Shown piece by piece: positions 1 to 6,565 of a stretch of DNA of 6,803 nucleotides. The position numbers and the translations under genes were made by a program. The notes under the pieces are model-generated. The model had not been told where the DNA came from. It saw only the letters and a program-made list of their open reading frames with translations, and did not search any database. Numbering within the stretch: position 1 is the first letter of the stretch; every line of letters starts with the position of its first letter. This stretch comes from Dehalococcoidia bacterium (GTDB taxonomy: Bacteria; Chloroflexota; Dehalococcoidia; SAR202; UBA11138): positions 1-6,803 of the forward strand of contig JAAXHY010000435.1 of assembly GCA_012270665.1 (NCBI GenBank), given 5' to 3'.

Positions 1-2
1 GT

Positions 3-464
3 GGCTGCGGATTCGACGTTACCGTGGAGCAGTCCATGGCGATATGGCGGGCGGTGCGACAGGTCCCATACCAGATGGCGCGCTATGACGATGTTCTGCC
101 CGCTATGGATCTTCTCAAGCAGCAGGGTCTCACACTCGGTCTGATCTCCAACATGAACACGCCAGCCACACAATTGGTGGAGGATATGGGCCTGACACCT
201 TATTTGGATTTCGCTGTCACGTCCGGCGAGATAGGCGTCGAGAAGCCGCACGCTCCTATATTCGAGGAAGCGCTGCGGCGCTCCGCCGCCGCCCCTGAAG
301 ACACGATTCACGTTGGAGACCAGTTGACCTCAGATATAGCCGGCGCTATGAACGCAGGCATCGGTCCGGTGCTCATAGACCGGGACCGAAACCATGTCGG
401 ATACACGGGCTGTCCCCGTATCGAGACTATGATGGAACTTCCGACACTACTGACCGATTTGTGA
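3..464 (+). CDS. HAD-superfamily hydrolase, 5'-truncated by window edge
   Basis: The frame is open to the window edge (reading GCGFDVTVEQSM), so the GTG at 24 is probably internal and the N-terminus lies outside. About 153 residues remain. Counting from the GTG codon, motif II is ISN at 41-43 (Ser42), motif III is the lysine of EKPHAPIF (Lys74), and motif IV is HVGDQLTSDIAGA with acidic residues Asp99 and Asp104. This order and spacing is typical of subfamily I HAD phosphatases, which are soluble enzymes that hydrolyse phosphate esters through an aspartyl-phosphate intermediate. The nucleophile motif DxDxT and the cap domain are missing because of the window edge. The substrate cannot be inferred. 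The gene ends in TGA followed at once by an in-frame TAA, and it converges on mfd with a 6-bp gap. Family assignment is firm; specific function is unknown. Confidence 0.88.
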   Translation, partial: GCGFDVTVEQSMAIWRAVRQVPYQMARYDDVLPAMDLLKQQGLTLGLISNMNTPATQLVEDMGLTPYLDFAVTSGEIGVEKPHAPIFEEALRRSAAAPEDTIHVGDQLTSDIAGAMNAGIGPVLIDRDRNHVGYTGCPRIETMMELPTLLTDL

Positions 465-470
465 TAAGGC

Positions 471-3400
471 TTAGCCGGATGCGGCCTCCAGGACCTGACG
501 GGTCATCTCGGTCCTGAACTCGGCGAGGCGTTCGCAGACTTGCAGCAGATAGTCTTCCCAGGCGGTGTTGAGACTGCTTGTGTCGAGGCGTATCTGGGTG
601 TTGCCCACGTCTGCGCCTCTCGGAAGCCTGCGACTGAGAGCGCGTCTGGCGCCGCCTACGTCGTGCTTCATCCTCAGGACGATTCGCTCGCTGTCGCGGG
701 TTATGGACTCTACGCTCGCTCTTTCCGACAGAATCTTGAGCCTGACCGTATAGAGCAGCGCGCGCGCCTGCCAGGGCAGCGGGCCGAACCTGTCGCGCAG
801 TTCATCTTCCATCGCGCTAATCGCGTCTTCGTCCTTTAGCGCGATTAGCCGCTGGTAGAGCCCCATCCTGGCGGGCAGGTCGGAGATGTAGTCCGACGGC
901 AACCCCGCCGGTATGCCCAGGTCGAGCGCGACGCCCGGCTCCGGGGCCAGGCTGCTCGAGATTGACTCGTCAACCTGGTCGCTCACCATGTCGGCCACGT
1001 CCTGCGGAGTCATGCCGACCAAGTCGCCCGACTCTCGCCTGGCGCGCAGGTCTTCCACGGCCTGGGACAGCATCTTGGTGTACAACTCAAACCCGACCGC
1101 GTGAATGTGGCCGCTCTGCTCTGCTCCGAGTATGTTCCCCGCGCCACGAATCTCGAGGTCCTTCATCGCAATTCGGAATCCAGCGCCTAGCTCGGTGGCG
1201 GCGAGCATCGCTTTCAGCCTGCGCTCCGCGGTTTCGTTCAAGGCGCGGGCGCGGGCGCTGGGAATGAGCAGGTAGGCGTATGCCCGGCGGCTCGAGCGGC
1301 CGACGCGGCCTCGCAACTGGTAAAGCTGCGCCAGGCCGAACGCGTCGGCGCGGTTGATTATCAGCGTGTTGACGTTGGGAATGTCCAGGCCCGACTCGAT
1401 GATGGTGGTGCAGACCAGCACGTCGAACTCGCCTTGGGAGAAGGAGGCCATCGCCTTCTCCAAGTCGCCCTCCTTCATCTGTCCGTGCGCCACGCCCACC
1501 TCCGCCTCGGGCACTATCCGACGGATGTAGTCGGCCATGTACCCGATGTTGTAGACCCGGTTGTGGAGGAAATAGACCTGACCCTGCCGGTCAATCTCGC
1601 GCAGAATGGCCTCTCGTATGAGCTCGTCGCTGAACTCCGAAACGTAGGTCTTGATGGCGATGCGGTCTTCCGGGGGAGTCTCCATCGCGCTCATGTCGCG
1701 GACGCCCGCCAGCGACATATGCAGCGTGCGGGGTATGGGTGTGGCGGTCAGTGTGAGCACGTCCACCTCCTGGCGCATCTGCTTGAGGCGTTCCTTGTGT
1801 CCGACGCCGAAACGCTGCTCCTCATCCACTATCACGAGGCCGATGTCCTTGAACCTGACATCCTTCTGGATGAGACGGTGCGTGCCGATGCAGATGTCAA
1901 CGCTGCCGTCGGCCAGTCCCTCGAGAACCTCGCGCTGTTCGCGGGCCGTCCTGAAGCGGCTCAGAACCTCGACCCTGACGGGATAGGCGCTCATCCTCTG
2001 GGAGAAGGTCACGTAGTGCTGCTGGGCGAGGACGGTCGTGGGCGCGAGGACGCCGACCTGCTTGCCCTCCATGACCGCCTTGAACGCGGCTCTCAGCGCT
2101 ATCTCGGTCTTGCCGTATCCAACGTCGCCACAGACAAGCCTGTCCATGGGGCGTTCGCTTTCCATGTCGCTCTTGACCTCGGCCAGCGTGGCAAGCTGGT
2201 CCGGTGTTTCCTCGTATGGGAAGGACTCTTCCAACTCCTGCTGCCACGTGGAGTCCGGACCAAAGGCGTGTCCGGTGACCATCTCTCGCGCGGCGTAGAG
2301 GGCGAGAAGCTCAGCAGCCATCTGGCGGGTGGAACGTTCGGCTCGCGCTTTGGCGCGGCTCCATTCCTGTGTGCCCAGACGTGTGAGGTGGGGAGGGGAG
2401 TCACTAGGCGCGACATATGGCGTGACCCTATCGAGATGTTCCATGGGGACATAGAGCCTGTCGCGGTTCGCGTACTCGAGGACCAGGTACTCGGCGGACG
2501 GGTCCGAGCCTTTAGAGGGTCTTCCGACTCCGGTGAACCTGCCGACGCCGTGTTCGACGTGAACCACGTAGTCGCCCGGCCTTATCTCCGACAGGAAGGC
2601 ATCCCAGTTGGTCCGGCTACGGCGCGCCGTCCTGCGCTGTTTGGTAACGCCGAATATCTCGGTATCGCCCACGACGATGAGATTTCGGTCGGGGGTCGTC
2701 AGAACGAAGCCGTCGCCGAGGTTCGGTCCCACGGACTGGGTAAGGACCATTTCTCCCGGTTCGGGTACGGTGGTGAGGGCTGTCGAGAGCGTGTCGGACA
2801 CGCCGCTTTCGGACAGAATCTCGTCGAGCCTCCGGGAATGTGAAGTGATCGCCACGATTGAATGACCCGACTCCAGAAGATCGGAAGACTCGCTGACGAA
2901 GAGGTCGGTCTGTCCTAAGAAGGTGGGAGGAGAGCCGAACGGCATGACGTAGATGTCGCCATATACGAGGTCATCGGCTCCCCAGTAGATGATGTCCAGC
3001 TGGGGACCAAGATTGGAGAGCGCGGGTTCGACTTCGTTCCAGGGCACGTGGAATGAAGGGAAGTTCATCGGGAGTTCGCCGCGCCGCTGCTTGGTCTCGC
3101 GCAGGTCGTGTATGCGCTCCTCGTTGTCCCAGGCCGCCGCGGCCATATCGTCGGGCCTCACTCGGACTACAAGTGTGTCTGCGGGCAAGTAGTCGAGCAG
3201 CGAGCCGTGATTGAAGAAGCCGGCGTAGAGGTTCAGGTCGTCAATTTCGTGTCCGTCCAGAAGCTGGGAGAACTCCTCCCGGATACGCTCCTGGTGGGCG
3301 GGCGCACAGTTGACGATGTCAATGTAGGCCATCTGATGATCCAGATACTCGCGGTCGGTCATGGCGGGCAGGGTCTCGCGCGCCGGCATTATCTCGACAG

Positions 3401-4124
3401 AACGAACTATCTCGGTGGAACGCTGGTTGGAAGGGTCGAATAGTCGTATGCTGTCGACCTCATCGCCCCAGAGCTCTATGCGCGCGGGCAGGTCCGCGCC
3501 CACGGGGAAGATGTCTATGATCCCGCCACGCCTGCTGGCGAAGCCGGGGGAGTACACGGCGGACTCGAACCTGTATCCCATTCGGCGCCATAAGTCGAGC
3601 GTATCGTGGATGTCTATCATGTCGCCGACACCAATTTGGTGGGCGCTGTCCTCGAATGAATCGCGGCTGAGGGTGCGTTGAGCAAGCGAGGTCGTGGAGG
3701 CCACAATCAGTGGAGGTTCCTCGCCCGGATTCAGGAGCGCATCCAAGGCGCAGATACGTTCCTGTATGGTATCAATGTCGGTGACCAGGCGCTCGAATGG
3801 CAGGGTCTCGGTCTCAGGGAAGCGGTGTATGCGTTCGGGGTTGTCCACCCATGCGCACAGACGCTCGTACAGGCGACCCGCTTCCTCGGGCCTGGGCACA
3901 ACAATCAGGGCAGCTCTGTCCAAGTCCTGCATAAGGGTTGAAATCAGATACGGCGTGGCTTCCGAGAGAAGCTGCGCCCTGGCATGAGCCCTCTGACTAT
4001 CGAGAGATCTCAGGAGATTCCGGTACTGCTCGGTGGATCTGAGCATGGGAAACAGGTTGCACAGACCAAGACCGGCGCCCTCTTCTCGTCCGTCCGTCCG
4101 CGTGGTTGCTTCGATAGTTGTCAT
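471..4124 (-). CDS. mfd: Transcription-repair coupling factor Mfd
   Basis: Mfd is the ATP-dependent translocase that pushes stalled RNA polymerase off DNA and recruits UvrA for nucleotide excision repair. The frame is open to a TTG at 4169 (1232 codons), and residue numbers here count from that TTG. Residues about 45-365 form a UvrB-like module (ETLPFERLVTD at 121-131, SRRGGIIDIFPVG at 212-224). Residues about 525-590 are the RNA-polymerase-interacting CarD-like domain (PGDYVVHVEHGVGRF). The helicase motifs follow: Walker A GDVGYGKTE 681-689, APTTVLAQQH 709-718, DEEQ 782-785, TATPIPRT 808-815, ESGLDIPN 925-932 and QLRGRVGR 951-958. The C-terminal TRCF domain spans about 1075-1215. Length is full for the family and no motif is missing. 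I prefer the ATG at 4124 (1217 codons): the TTG has no ribosome binding site, and the next ATG at 4046 would cut the conserved LCNLFPMLRSTEQYR stretch. The ATG has only a distant GAGG about 15 nt upstream, so the start is less certain than the identity. Confidence 0.97.
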   Translation of the reverse strand: MTTIEATTRTDGREEGAGLGLCNLFPMLRSTEQYRNLLRSLDSQRAHARAQLLSEATPYLISTLMQDLDRAALIVVPRPEEAGRLYERLCAWVDNPERIHRFPETETLPFERLVTDIDTIQERICALDALLNPGEEPPLIVASTTSLAQRTLSRDSFEDSAHQIGVGDMIDIHDTLDLWRRMGYRFESAVYSPGFASRRGGIIDIFPVGADLPARIELWGDEVDSIRLFDPSNQRSTEIVRSVEIMPARETLPAMTDREYLDHQMAYIDIVNCAPAHQERIREEFSQLLDGHEIDDLNLYAGFFNHGSLLDYLPADTLVVRVRPDDMAAAAWDNEERIHDLRETKQRRGELPMNFPSFHVPWNEVEPALSNLGPQLDIIYWGADDLVYGDIYVMPFGSPPTFLGQTDLFVSESSDLLESGHSIVAITSHSRRLDEILSESGVSDTLSTALTTVPEPGEMVLTQSVGPNLGDGFVLTTPDRNLIVVGDTEIFGVTKQRRTARRSRTNWDAFLSEIRPGDYVVHVEHGVGRFTGVGRPSKGSDPSAEYLVLEYANRDRLYVPMEHLDRVTPYVAPSDSPPHLTRLGTQEWSRAKARAERSTRQMAAELLALYAAREMVTGHAFGPDSTWQQELEESFPYEETPDQLATLAEVKSDMESERPMDRLVCGDVGYGKTEIALRAAFKAVMEGKQVGVLAPTTVLAQQHYVTFSQRMSAYPVRVEVLSRFRTAREQREVLEGLADGSVDICIGTHRLIQKDVRFKDIGLVIVDEEQRFGVGHKERLKQMRQEVDVLTLTATPIPRTLHMSLAGVRDMSAMETPPEDRIAIKTYVSEFSDELIREAILREIDRQGQVYFLHNRVYNIGYMADYIRRIVPEAEVGVAHGQMKEGDLEKAMASFSQGEFDVLVCTTIIESGLDIPNVNTLIINRADAFGLAQLYQLRGRVGRSSRRAYAYLLIPSARARALNETAERRLKAMLAATELGAGFRIAMKDLEIRGAGNILGAEQSGHIHAVGFELYTKMLSQAVEDLRARRESGDLVGMTPQDVADMVSDQVDESISSSLAPEPGVALDLGIPAGLPSDYISDLPARMGLYQRLIALKDEDAISAMEDELRDRFGPLPWQARALLYTVRLKILSERASVESITRDSERIVLRMKHDVGGARRALSRRLPRGADVGNTQIRLDTSSLNTAWEDYLLQVCERLAEFRTEMTRQVLEAASG

Positions 4125-4176
4125 TAGCGGTTTGCAGAACCTCTTTCGTAGTAGCGCATCTTTAGCCAAATCGAGT

Positions 4177-4192
4177 AAAACGCCGAGCGGCG
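4177..4192 (-). terminator. Weak candidate intrinsic terminator between metallopeptidase gene and mfd
   Basis: On the minus strand this reads CGCC-GCTC-GGCG followed directly by TTTT, a 4-bp GC stem with a 4-nt loop and a short T run. It lies 71 nt downstream of the metallopeptidase stop, in front of the mfd start. The stem and the T run are both at the lower limit for an intrinsic terminator. It may only attenuate transcription, or it may be chance in GC-rich sequence. No other stem-plus-T-run was found in the 139-nt gap. Confidence 0.25.
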
Positions 4193-4263
4193 GGCGCGTG
4201 TAATGCCCGGTTGGGCCTCTCGCGCTCGCCGGGATGGATATGACGACCCTGGTCAGCTATGGG

Positions 4264-4629
4264 TCAGTAGATCCCCATTTCGTGCAGGGCTTCGTCGTCA
4301 ATGCCGAAGTGGTGCGCTATCTCGTGGACGACGGTTTTGCGCACCTCGGTTACTATCTCATCGTCGGTATCGCAGATGCTCTCGATGGCCTTCTTGAAGA
4401 GCGTTATCTTGTCGGGAAGGACGAAGTTGTAATCATATCGGTTGGGCAGGGGTATTCCCTCGTACAGTCCAAGCAGGTATTCTTTCTCCTCGATGCCGGA
4501 GCCTATGAGCTGCGTCGGAGAGGCCCAGTCCTCTACGACGATGTCAAGGTTATCCATCCGTTCCGAGAAGGCCGGCGGGAGTTCCTGAATCGCCTGATTT
4601 ACTAGGCTCTCGAATCGTCGTGTGTCCAT
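4264..4629 (-). CDS. Small zincin-like metallopeptidase family protein (HExxHxxGxxD)
   Basis: This is a soluble 121-residue protein without signal peptide or membrane segment. Near the C-terminus it carries HEIAHHFGIDD at 102-112, the extended zincin motif HExxHxxGxxD. His102, His106 and Asp112 are the expected zinc ligands and Glu103 the catalytic base. The preceding DKITLFKKAIES segment and the overall length match the minimal zinc-peptidase family (DUF1025/zincin_1 type), usually annotated only as 'metallopeptidase family protein', with unproven substrates. The ATG at 4629 fits the usual N-terminus of the family, beginning just before the FESLVNQAIQELPPAF helix. There is no good Shine-Dalgarno; instead a heptamer array ends 5 nt before the ATG. 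The gene lies 73 nt downstream of the aminotransferase and 139 nt upstream of mfd on the same strand. Family confidence is high; biological role is unknown. Confidence 0.9.
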   Translation of the reverse strand: MDTRRFESLVNQAIQELPPAFSERMDNLDIVVEDWASPTQLIGSGIEEKEYLLGLYEGIPLPNRYDYNFVLPDKITLFKKAIESICDTDDEIVTEVRKTVVHEIAHHFGIDDEALHEMGIY

Positions 4630-4634
4630 AGCTT

Positions 4635-4662
4635 CTAGTTGTCAGTTATCAGTATTCGGTTT
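4635..4662 (-). repeat. Four-unit degenerate heptamer array before the metallopeptidase start
   Basis: On the plus strand the stretch divides in register into CTAGTTG, TCAGTTA, TCAGTAT and TCGGTTT, following a degenerate TYAGTNN pattern. Read on the minus strand, toward the gene, the units are AAACCGA, ATACTGA, TAACTGA and CAACTAG, then AAGCT and the ATG. The two middle units fit the NNACTRA consensus exactly; the outer two are degenerate. The array resembles in kind the short tandemly repeated heptanucleotides known from cyanobacteria and other bacteria. No function is established by the sequence. Confidence 0.6.
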
Positions 4663-4702
4663 TAGCCGAGCGAGTGGGGGGAGAGGGATTCGTTGCGCGT
4701 GG

Positions 4703-5794
4703 TTATCCTTTGAAGCCGACCTTGGGCAGCACATTCTCTATGGCATCCAAGGTGTCCTGTATATCGCTCTCGGTGGTTCTGCCCATGTGTCCGATGCGGA
4801 AGATGCGGCCCGCGAGGGAGGCTTGTCCGCCGGATACGATGACGTCGTGATCCGTTCTGAGCTTTCCGACGAGCGCGGTCGCGTCAACTTCTTCGGGAAT
4901 GGTCACCGCGGTAACGGTATTGGAAGCGTAACGCTCGTCGCGTGGGAAGAGTTGGAGTCCGAGAGACTTTATGCTGCCGCGGGTGAACTGGCCGACGGCG
5001 GCGTGTCTCTCGAATACGGACCCCATGCCTTCGGAGAGAAGCTGGTCGAGCGCGTTATCGAGGGCGAACATGACCGACACCGCCGGGGTGTATGGAGGCT
5101 GACCGATCTCGTAGTATTTCCTGTACTGGGCCACGTCGAGATAGAACTTGGGCATACTGGACTCGGCGCGCGCGGCCCAGGCGCGGTCGTTGAAACTGAG
5201 AAACGCGAAGCCCGGGGGCAGCATCCAGCCTTTCTGGGAAGCGGTGGCGACTACATCCAGTCCCCAGGCGTCCGCGGACATTGGAATGGATGCCACACTG
5301 CTGATGCCGTCCACCAGGATCAGTTTATCGAACTCGCCCTTTACGACTTCCGCGATGGCCTGAAGGTCGTTGGTCACTCCGGTGGATGTCTCGTTGTGGG
5401 TTACGGTAACGGCCTTCACGTCGGGGTTGTCGTTCAGGCATTTCCTGAGTACATCCAGATCTATTACCTCCCCGAAGGGAAAGCCGAGGGTTATCACGTC
5501 GGCTCCGAACGCGGCAGCGATGTCGGTGAAGCGGTTGCCGAATACGCCGATGGTGGCATTGACGACCTTATCACCGGGTGAGAGGGTGTTGACGACCGCC
5601 GCCTCCATGGCGGCGGTGCCGGAGCCTGTGATTATCCAGACGTCGCCCTGGGTCTCGAATACGCGCTTTAGCCGCTCGGTCGCTCTCAGCAGAAGGTCCT
5701 TGTACTCGGGGCCCCTGTGGTTGATCATCGGCTTGGACATATCCTCGAGTATGTCCTCTGGCACGGGTATTGGACCGGGTATGCGCAGGTTCAC
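4703..5794 (-). CDS. Class V PLP-dependent aminotransferase (alanine/serine-glyoxylate type)
   Basis: This 363-residue cytosolic fold-type I PLP enzyme is close to the usual family length of about 360-390. The N-terminus has IPGPIPVPEDI (5-15) and NHRGPEY (25-31), typical of alanine/serine-glyoxylate and serine-pyruvate aminotransferases. GSGTAA at 57-62 would bind the cofactor phosphate. Asp162 (VDGISSV) should pair with the pyridine nitrogen, and Lys188 in ASQKGWMLPPG is the Schiff-base lysine. QPPYTP at 232-237 and the arginine of FRIGHMG (Arg333) are the conserved late motifs; Arg333 likely binds the substrate carboxylate. The exact donor and acceptor cannot be read from sequence. A role in serine/glycine metabolism is the usual inference, and phosphoserine or aminoethylphosphonate use is not excluded. 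The start is GTG at 5794, supported by GGAGG 9 nt upstream. No other serine-pathway gene is visible in the window. Confidence 0.93.
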   Translation of the reverse strand: MNLRIPGPIPVPEDILEDMSKPMINHRGPEYKDLLLRATERLKRVFETQGDVWIITGSGTAAMEAAVVNTLSPGDKVVNATIGVFGNRFTDIAAAFGADVITLGFPFGEVIDLDVLRKCLNDNPDVKAVTVTHNETSTGVTNDLQAIAEVVKGEFDKLILVDGISSVASIPMSADAWGLDVVATASQKGWMLPPGFAFLSFNDRAWAARAESSMPKFYLDVAQYRKYYEIGQPPYTPAVSVMFALDNALDQLLSEGMGSVFERHAAVGQFTRGSIKSLGLQLFPRDERYASNTVTAVTIPEEVDATALVGKLRTDHDVIVSGGQASLAGRIFRIGHMGRTTESDIQDTLDAIENVLPKVGFKG

Positions 5795-5803
5795 GGCTTC
5801 GTT

Positions 5804-5857
5804 CCTCCGGGGTCTGTCGTCTGTTCGTTGGCAACGGGAGTTGACCGAATGATTTTA
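5804..5857 (-). promoter_or_regulatory. RBS and possible -10 element for the aminotransferase gene
   Basis: The plus-strand CCTCC at 5804-5808 reads GGAGG on the minus strand, 9 nt before the GTG start, and this decides the start choice. Further upstream, minus-strand TAAAAT (5857..5852) is a good -10-like hexamer. The -35 is poor: TTGCGT is only 13 nt away, and TCGCAT at 18 nt spacing matches weakly. The RBS is solid; the promoter is a guess. Confidence 0.45.
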
Positions 5858-5897
5858 GCAAAGGGCGGGAACGCAATGCGACAGATAAGGATGGATA

Positions 5898-5921
5898 GAA
5901 TCACCGTCTGAACTGTGATTC
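5898..5921. repeat. Perfect 7-bp inverted repeat upstream of the aminotransferase gene
   Basis: GAATCAC (5898-5904) and GTGATTC (5915-5921) are exact reverse complements separated by 10 nt. The pair lies in the roughly 200-nt gap between the split hypothetical gene and the aminotransferase, about 40 nt upstream of the candidate -10 element. No T run follows on the minus strand, so it is not a convincing terminator. It could be an operator or an mRNA stem. A weaker 5-bp pair CAGGC/GCCTG occurs at 5941-5959. Confidence 0.4.
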
Positions 5922-5993
5922 GTTTGATTGGGATGATGGGCAGGCTGGGAGATTGCCTGTCGGATCCCGGTATTCGGTTGTGGGCGTCGGCGG

Positions 5994-6335
5994 TCAGGGG
6001 TCGTCTTCGGACTCGAAGCAGATGGGACAGAGACAGTTGCCCCAATCGTCCCGGTCGTGATCATCGCAGTCCTCGCAGTCGCAGTCCTCGTCCCATTGGT
6101 CTTCGTCGTCCAAGTCCACCATCCAGAAGTCGTAGTTCTTTTCCACCAACTTGGGATTGTAGCCGTCGGGGTAGTGCTCGTCTTCTTCCAGAAGATTATG
6201 GAACCAGCCCGGAAGAGGTTCTATGGAGGTCTGTTGGCCTCGATGAACTGCACTCCCTGTTGGACGCCGATGATGGCGAGAGCTCGTCCGGCCATGAGTT
6301 GGTGTTGTGGCGTGAAGCCGTGGAACTCTCCCCAC
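5994..6335 (-). pseudogene. Distal part of a split gene: acidic Cys-rich C-terminal segment
   Basis: The frame is open from an ATG at 6335 (113 codons), but its first 35 residues are Arg/His/Thr-rich and look like an out-of-frame reading of the upstream ORF. From about 6230 onward the protein looks genuine: TSIEPLPGWFHNLLEEDEH, then NPKLVEKNYDFWMVDLDDED, then an extremely acidic tail. That tail has cysteines at 85, 87, 90, 101, 103 and 106, forming two CxCxxC clusters 10 residues apart. These could bind zinc or another metal. No credible start with a ribosome binding site exists in this frame near 6230. The simplest reading is that this is the C-terminal half of the gene starting at 6421, displaced by -1 (or +2). 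Whether this is a mutation, an assembly error or real recoding cannot be told here. Family unrecognised. Confidence 0.5.
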
Positions 6336-6421
6336 ATGGCCGTGAAGAGGAATCGGACGATGCCGCGACCGTCGTCGGTTTCCTCTCTGATTATCTGTTG
6401 CAGTTCTGGGTAGGGGGTCAT
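6221..6421 (-). CDS. Proximal part of a split gene: hypothetical protein
   Basis: These 66 codons run from the ATG at 6421 to a TAG at 6221. The protein starts MTPYPELQQIIREETDDG and continues through GRGIVRFLFTAMWGEF and PQHQLMAGRALAIIGVQQG to end in IEANRPP. It appears mostly helical and soluble, without signal peptide or membrane segment. The DDGRGIVRFL...PQHQLMAGRAL layout looks like a short helical module. I have an unverified impression of similar hypothetical proteins in Chloroflexota genomes and assign no function. The stop falls just where the other minus frame begins to read sensibly (SIEPLPGWF), suggesting the intact product would be about 143 residues. There is no Shine-Dalgarno; a five-unit heptamer array ends 5 nt before the ATG. 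Confidence 0.55.
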   Translation of the reverse strand: MTPYPELQQIIREETDDGRGIVRFLFTAMWGEFHGFTPQHQLMAGRALAIIGVQQGVQFIEANRPP

Positions 6422-6426
6422 GGTGT

Positions 6427-6461
6427 TCAGTTTTTAGTTCTTAGTGGTTAGTCTTCAGTAG
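6427..6461 (-). repeat. Five-unit heptamer array before the split gene start
   Basis: Plus-strand units in register are TCAGTTT, TTAGTTC, TTAGTGG, TTAGTCT and TCAGTAG, all fitting TYAGTNN. On the minus strand they read CTACTGA, AGACTAA, CCACTAA, GAACTAA and AAACTGA, then ACACC and the ATG at 6421. The five core positions (ACTRA) are kept in every unit while the two outer positions vary, which argues against simple slippage of an identical unit. It is the same unit type, orientation and distance to the start codon as the array at 4635-4662. Confidence 0.7.
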
Positions 6462-6565
6462 AATCGTAAATATGTTCTATGAAGGTTAAAAGTGGGTTTG
6501 GGTGGTGGGACTTATCAGCAGGCAGGGCTTTCGATTATTGTATTGCCGGAGATCTTACGGCTACC
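6462..6565. other. Non-coding stretch, no gene seen
   Basis: This is part of the 300-nt gene-free interval 6422-6721. It is more AT-rich than the flanking genes at its left end. I see no RNA gene, no convincing promoter and no long repeat. The decamer GAAGGTTAAA at 6481 recurs as GAAGGTTAGA at 6661, and ATCAGCAGG occurs at 6514 and 6635; these are too short to interpret. Confidence 0.4.

Noticed and set aside
1434..2843. Long 469-codon plus-strand frame inside mfd
   Set aside because: It is antisense to the helicase core of mfd. Its translation is rich in His/Gly/Val/Arg without any recognisable domain, as expected for a codon-biased shadow of a GC-rich gene.
4205..4233. CCCGG/CCGGG and GCCC/GGGC pairs downstream of the metallopeptidase gene as a terminator
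   Set aside because: The stems are 4-5 bp, mutually exclusive, and not followed by a T run on the minus strand.
4234..4605. 123-codon plus-strand frame opposite the metallopeptidase gene
   Set aside because: The minus strand encodes a complete HExxHxxGxxD protein of the right family length; the plus frame is its mirror.
4622..5581. 319-codon plus-strand frame opposite the aminotransferase
   Set aside because: It is a shadow of a gene whose catalytic residues are all intact on the minus strand; no domain or ribosome binding site supports the plus frame.
6231..6335. First 35 codons of the 113-codon minus frame as a genuine N-terminus
   Set aside because: The Arg/His/Thr-rich composition differs sharply from the rest and looks like an out-of-frame reading of the 6421..6221 ORF.
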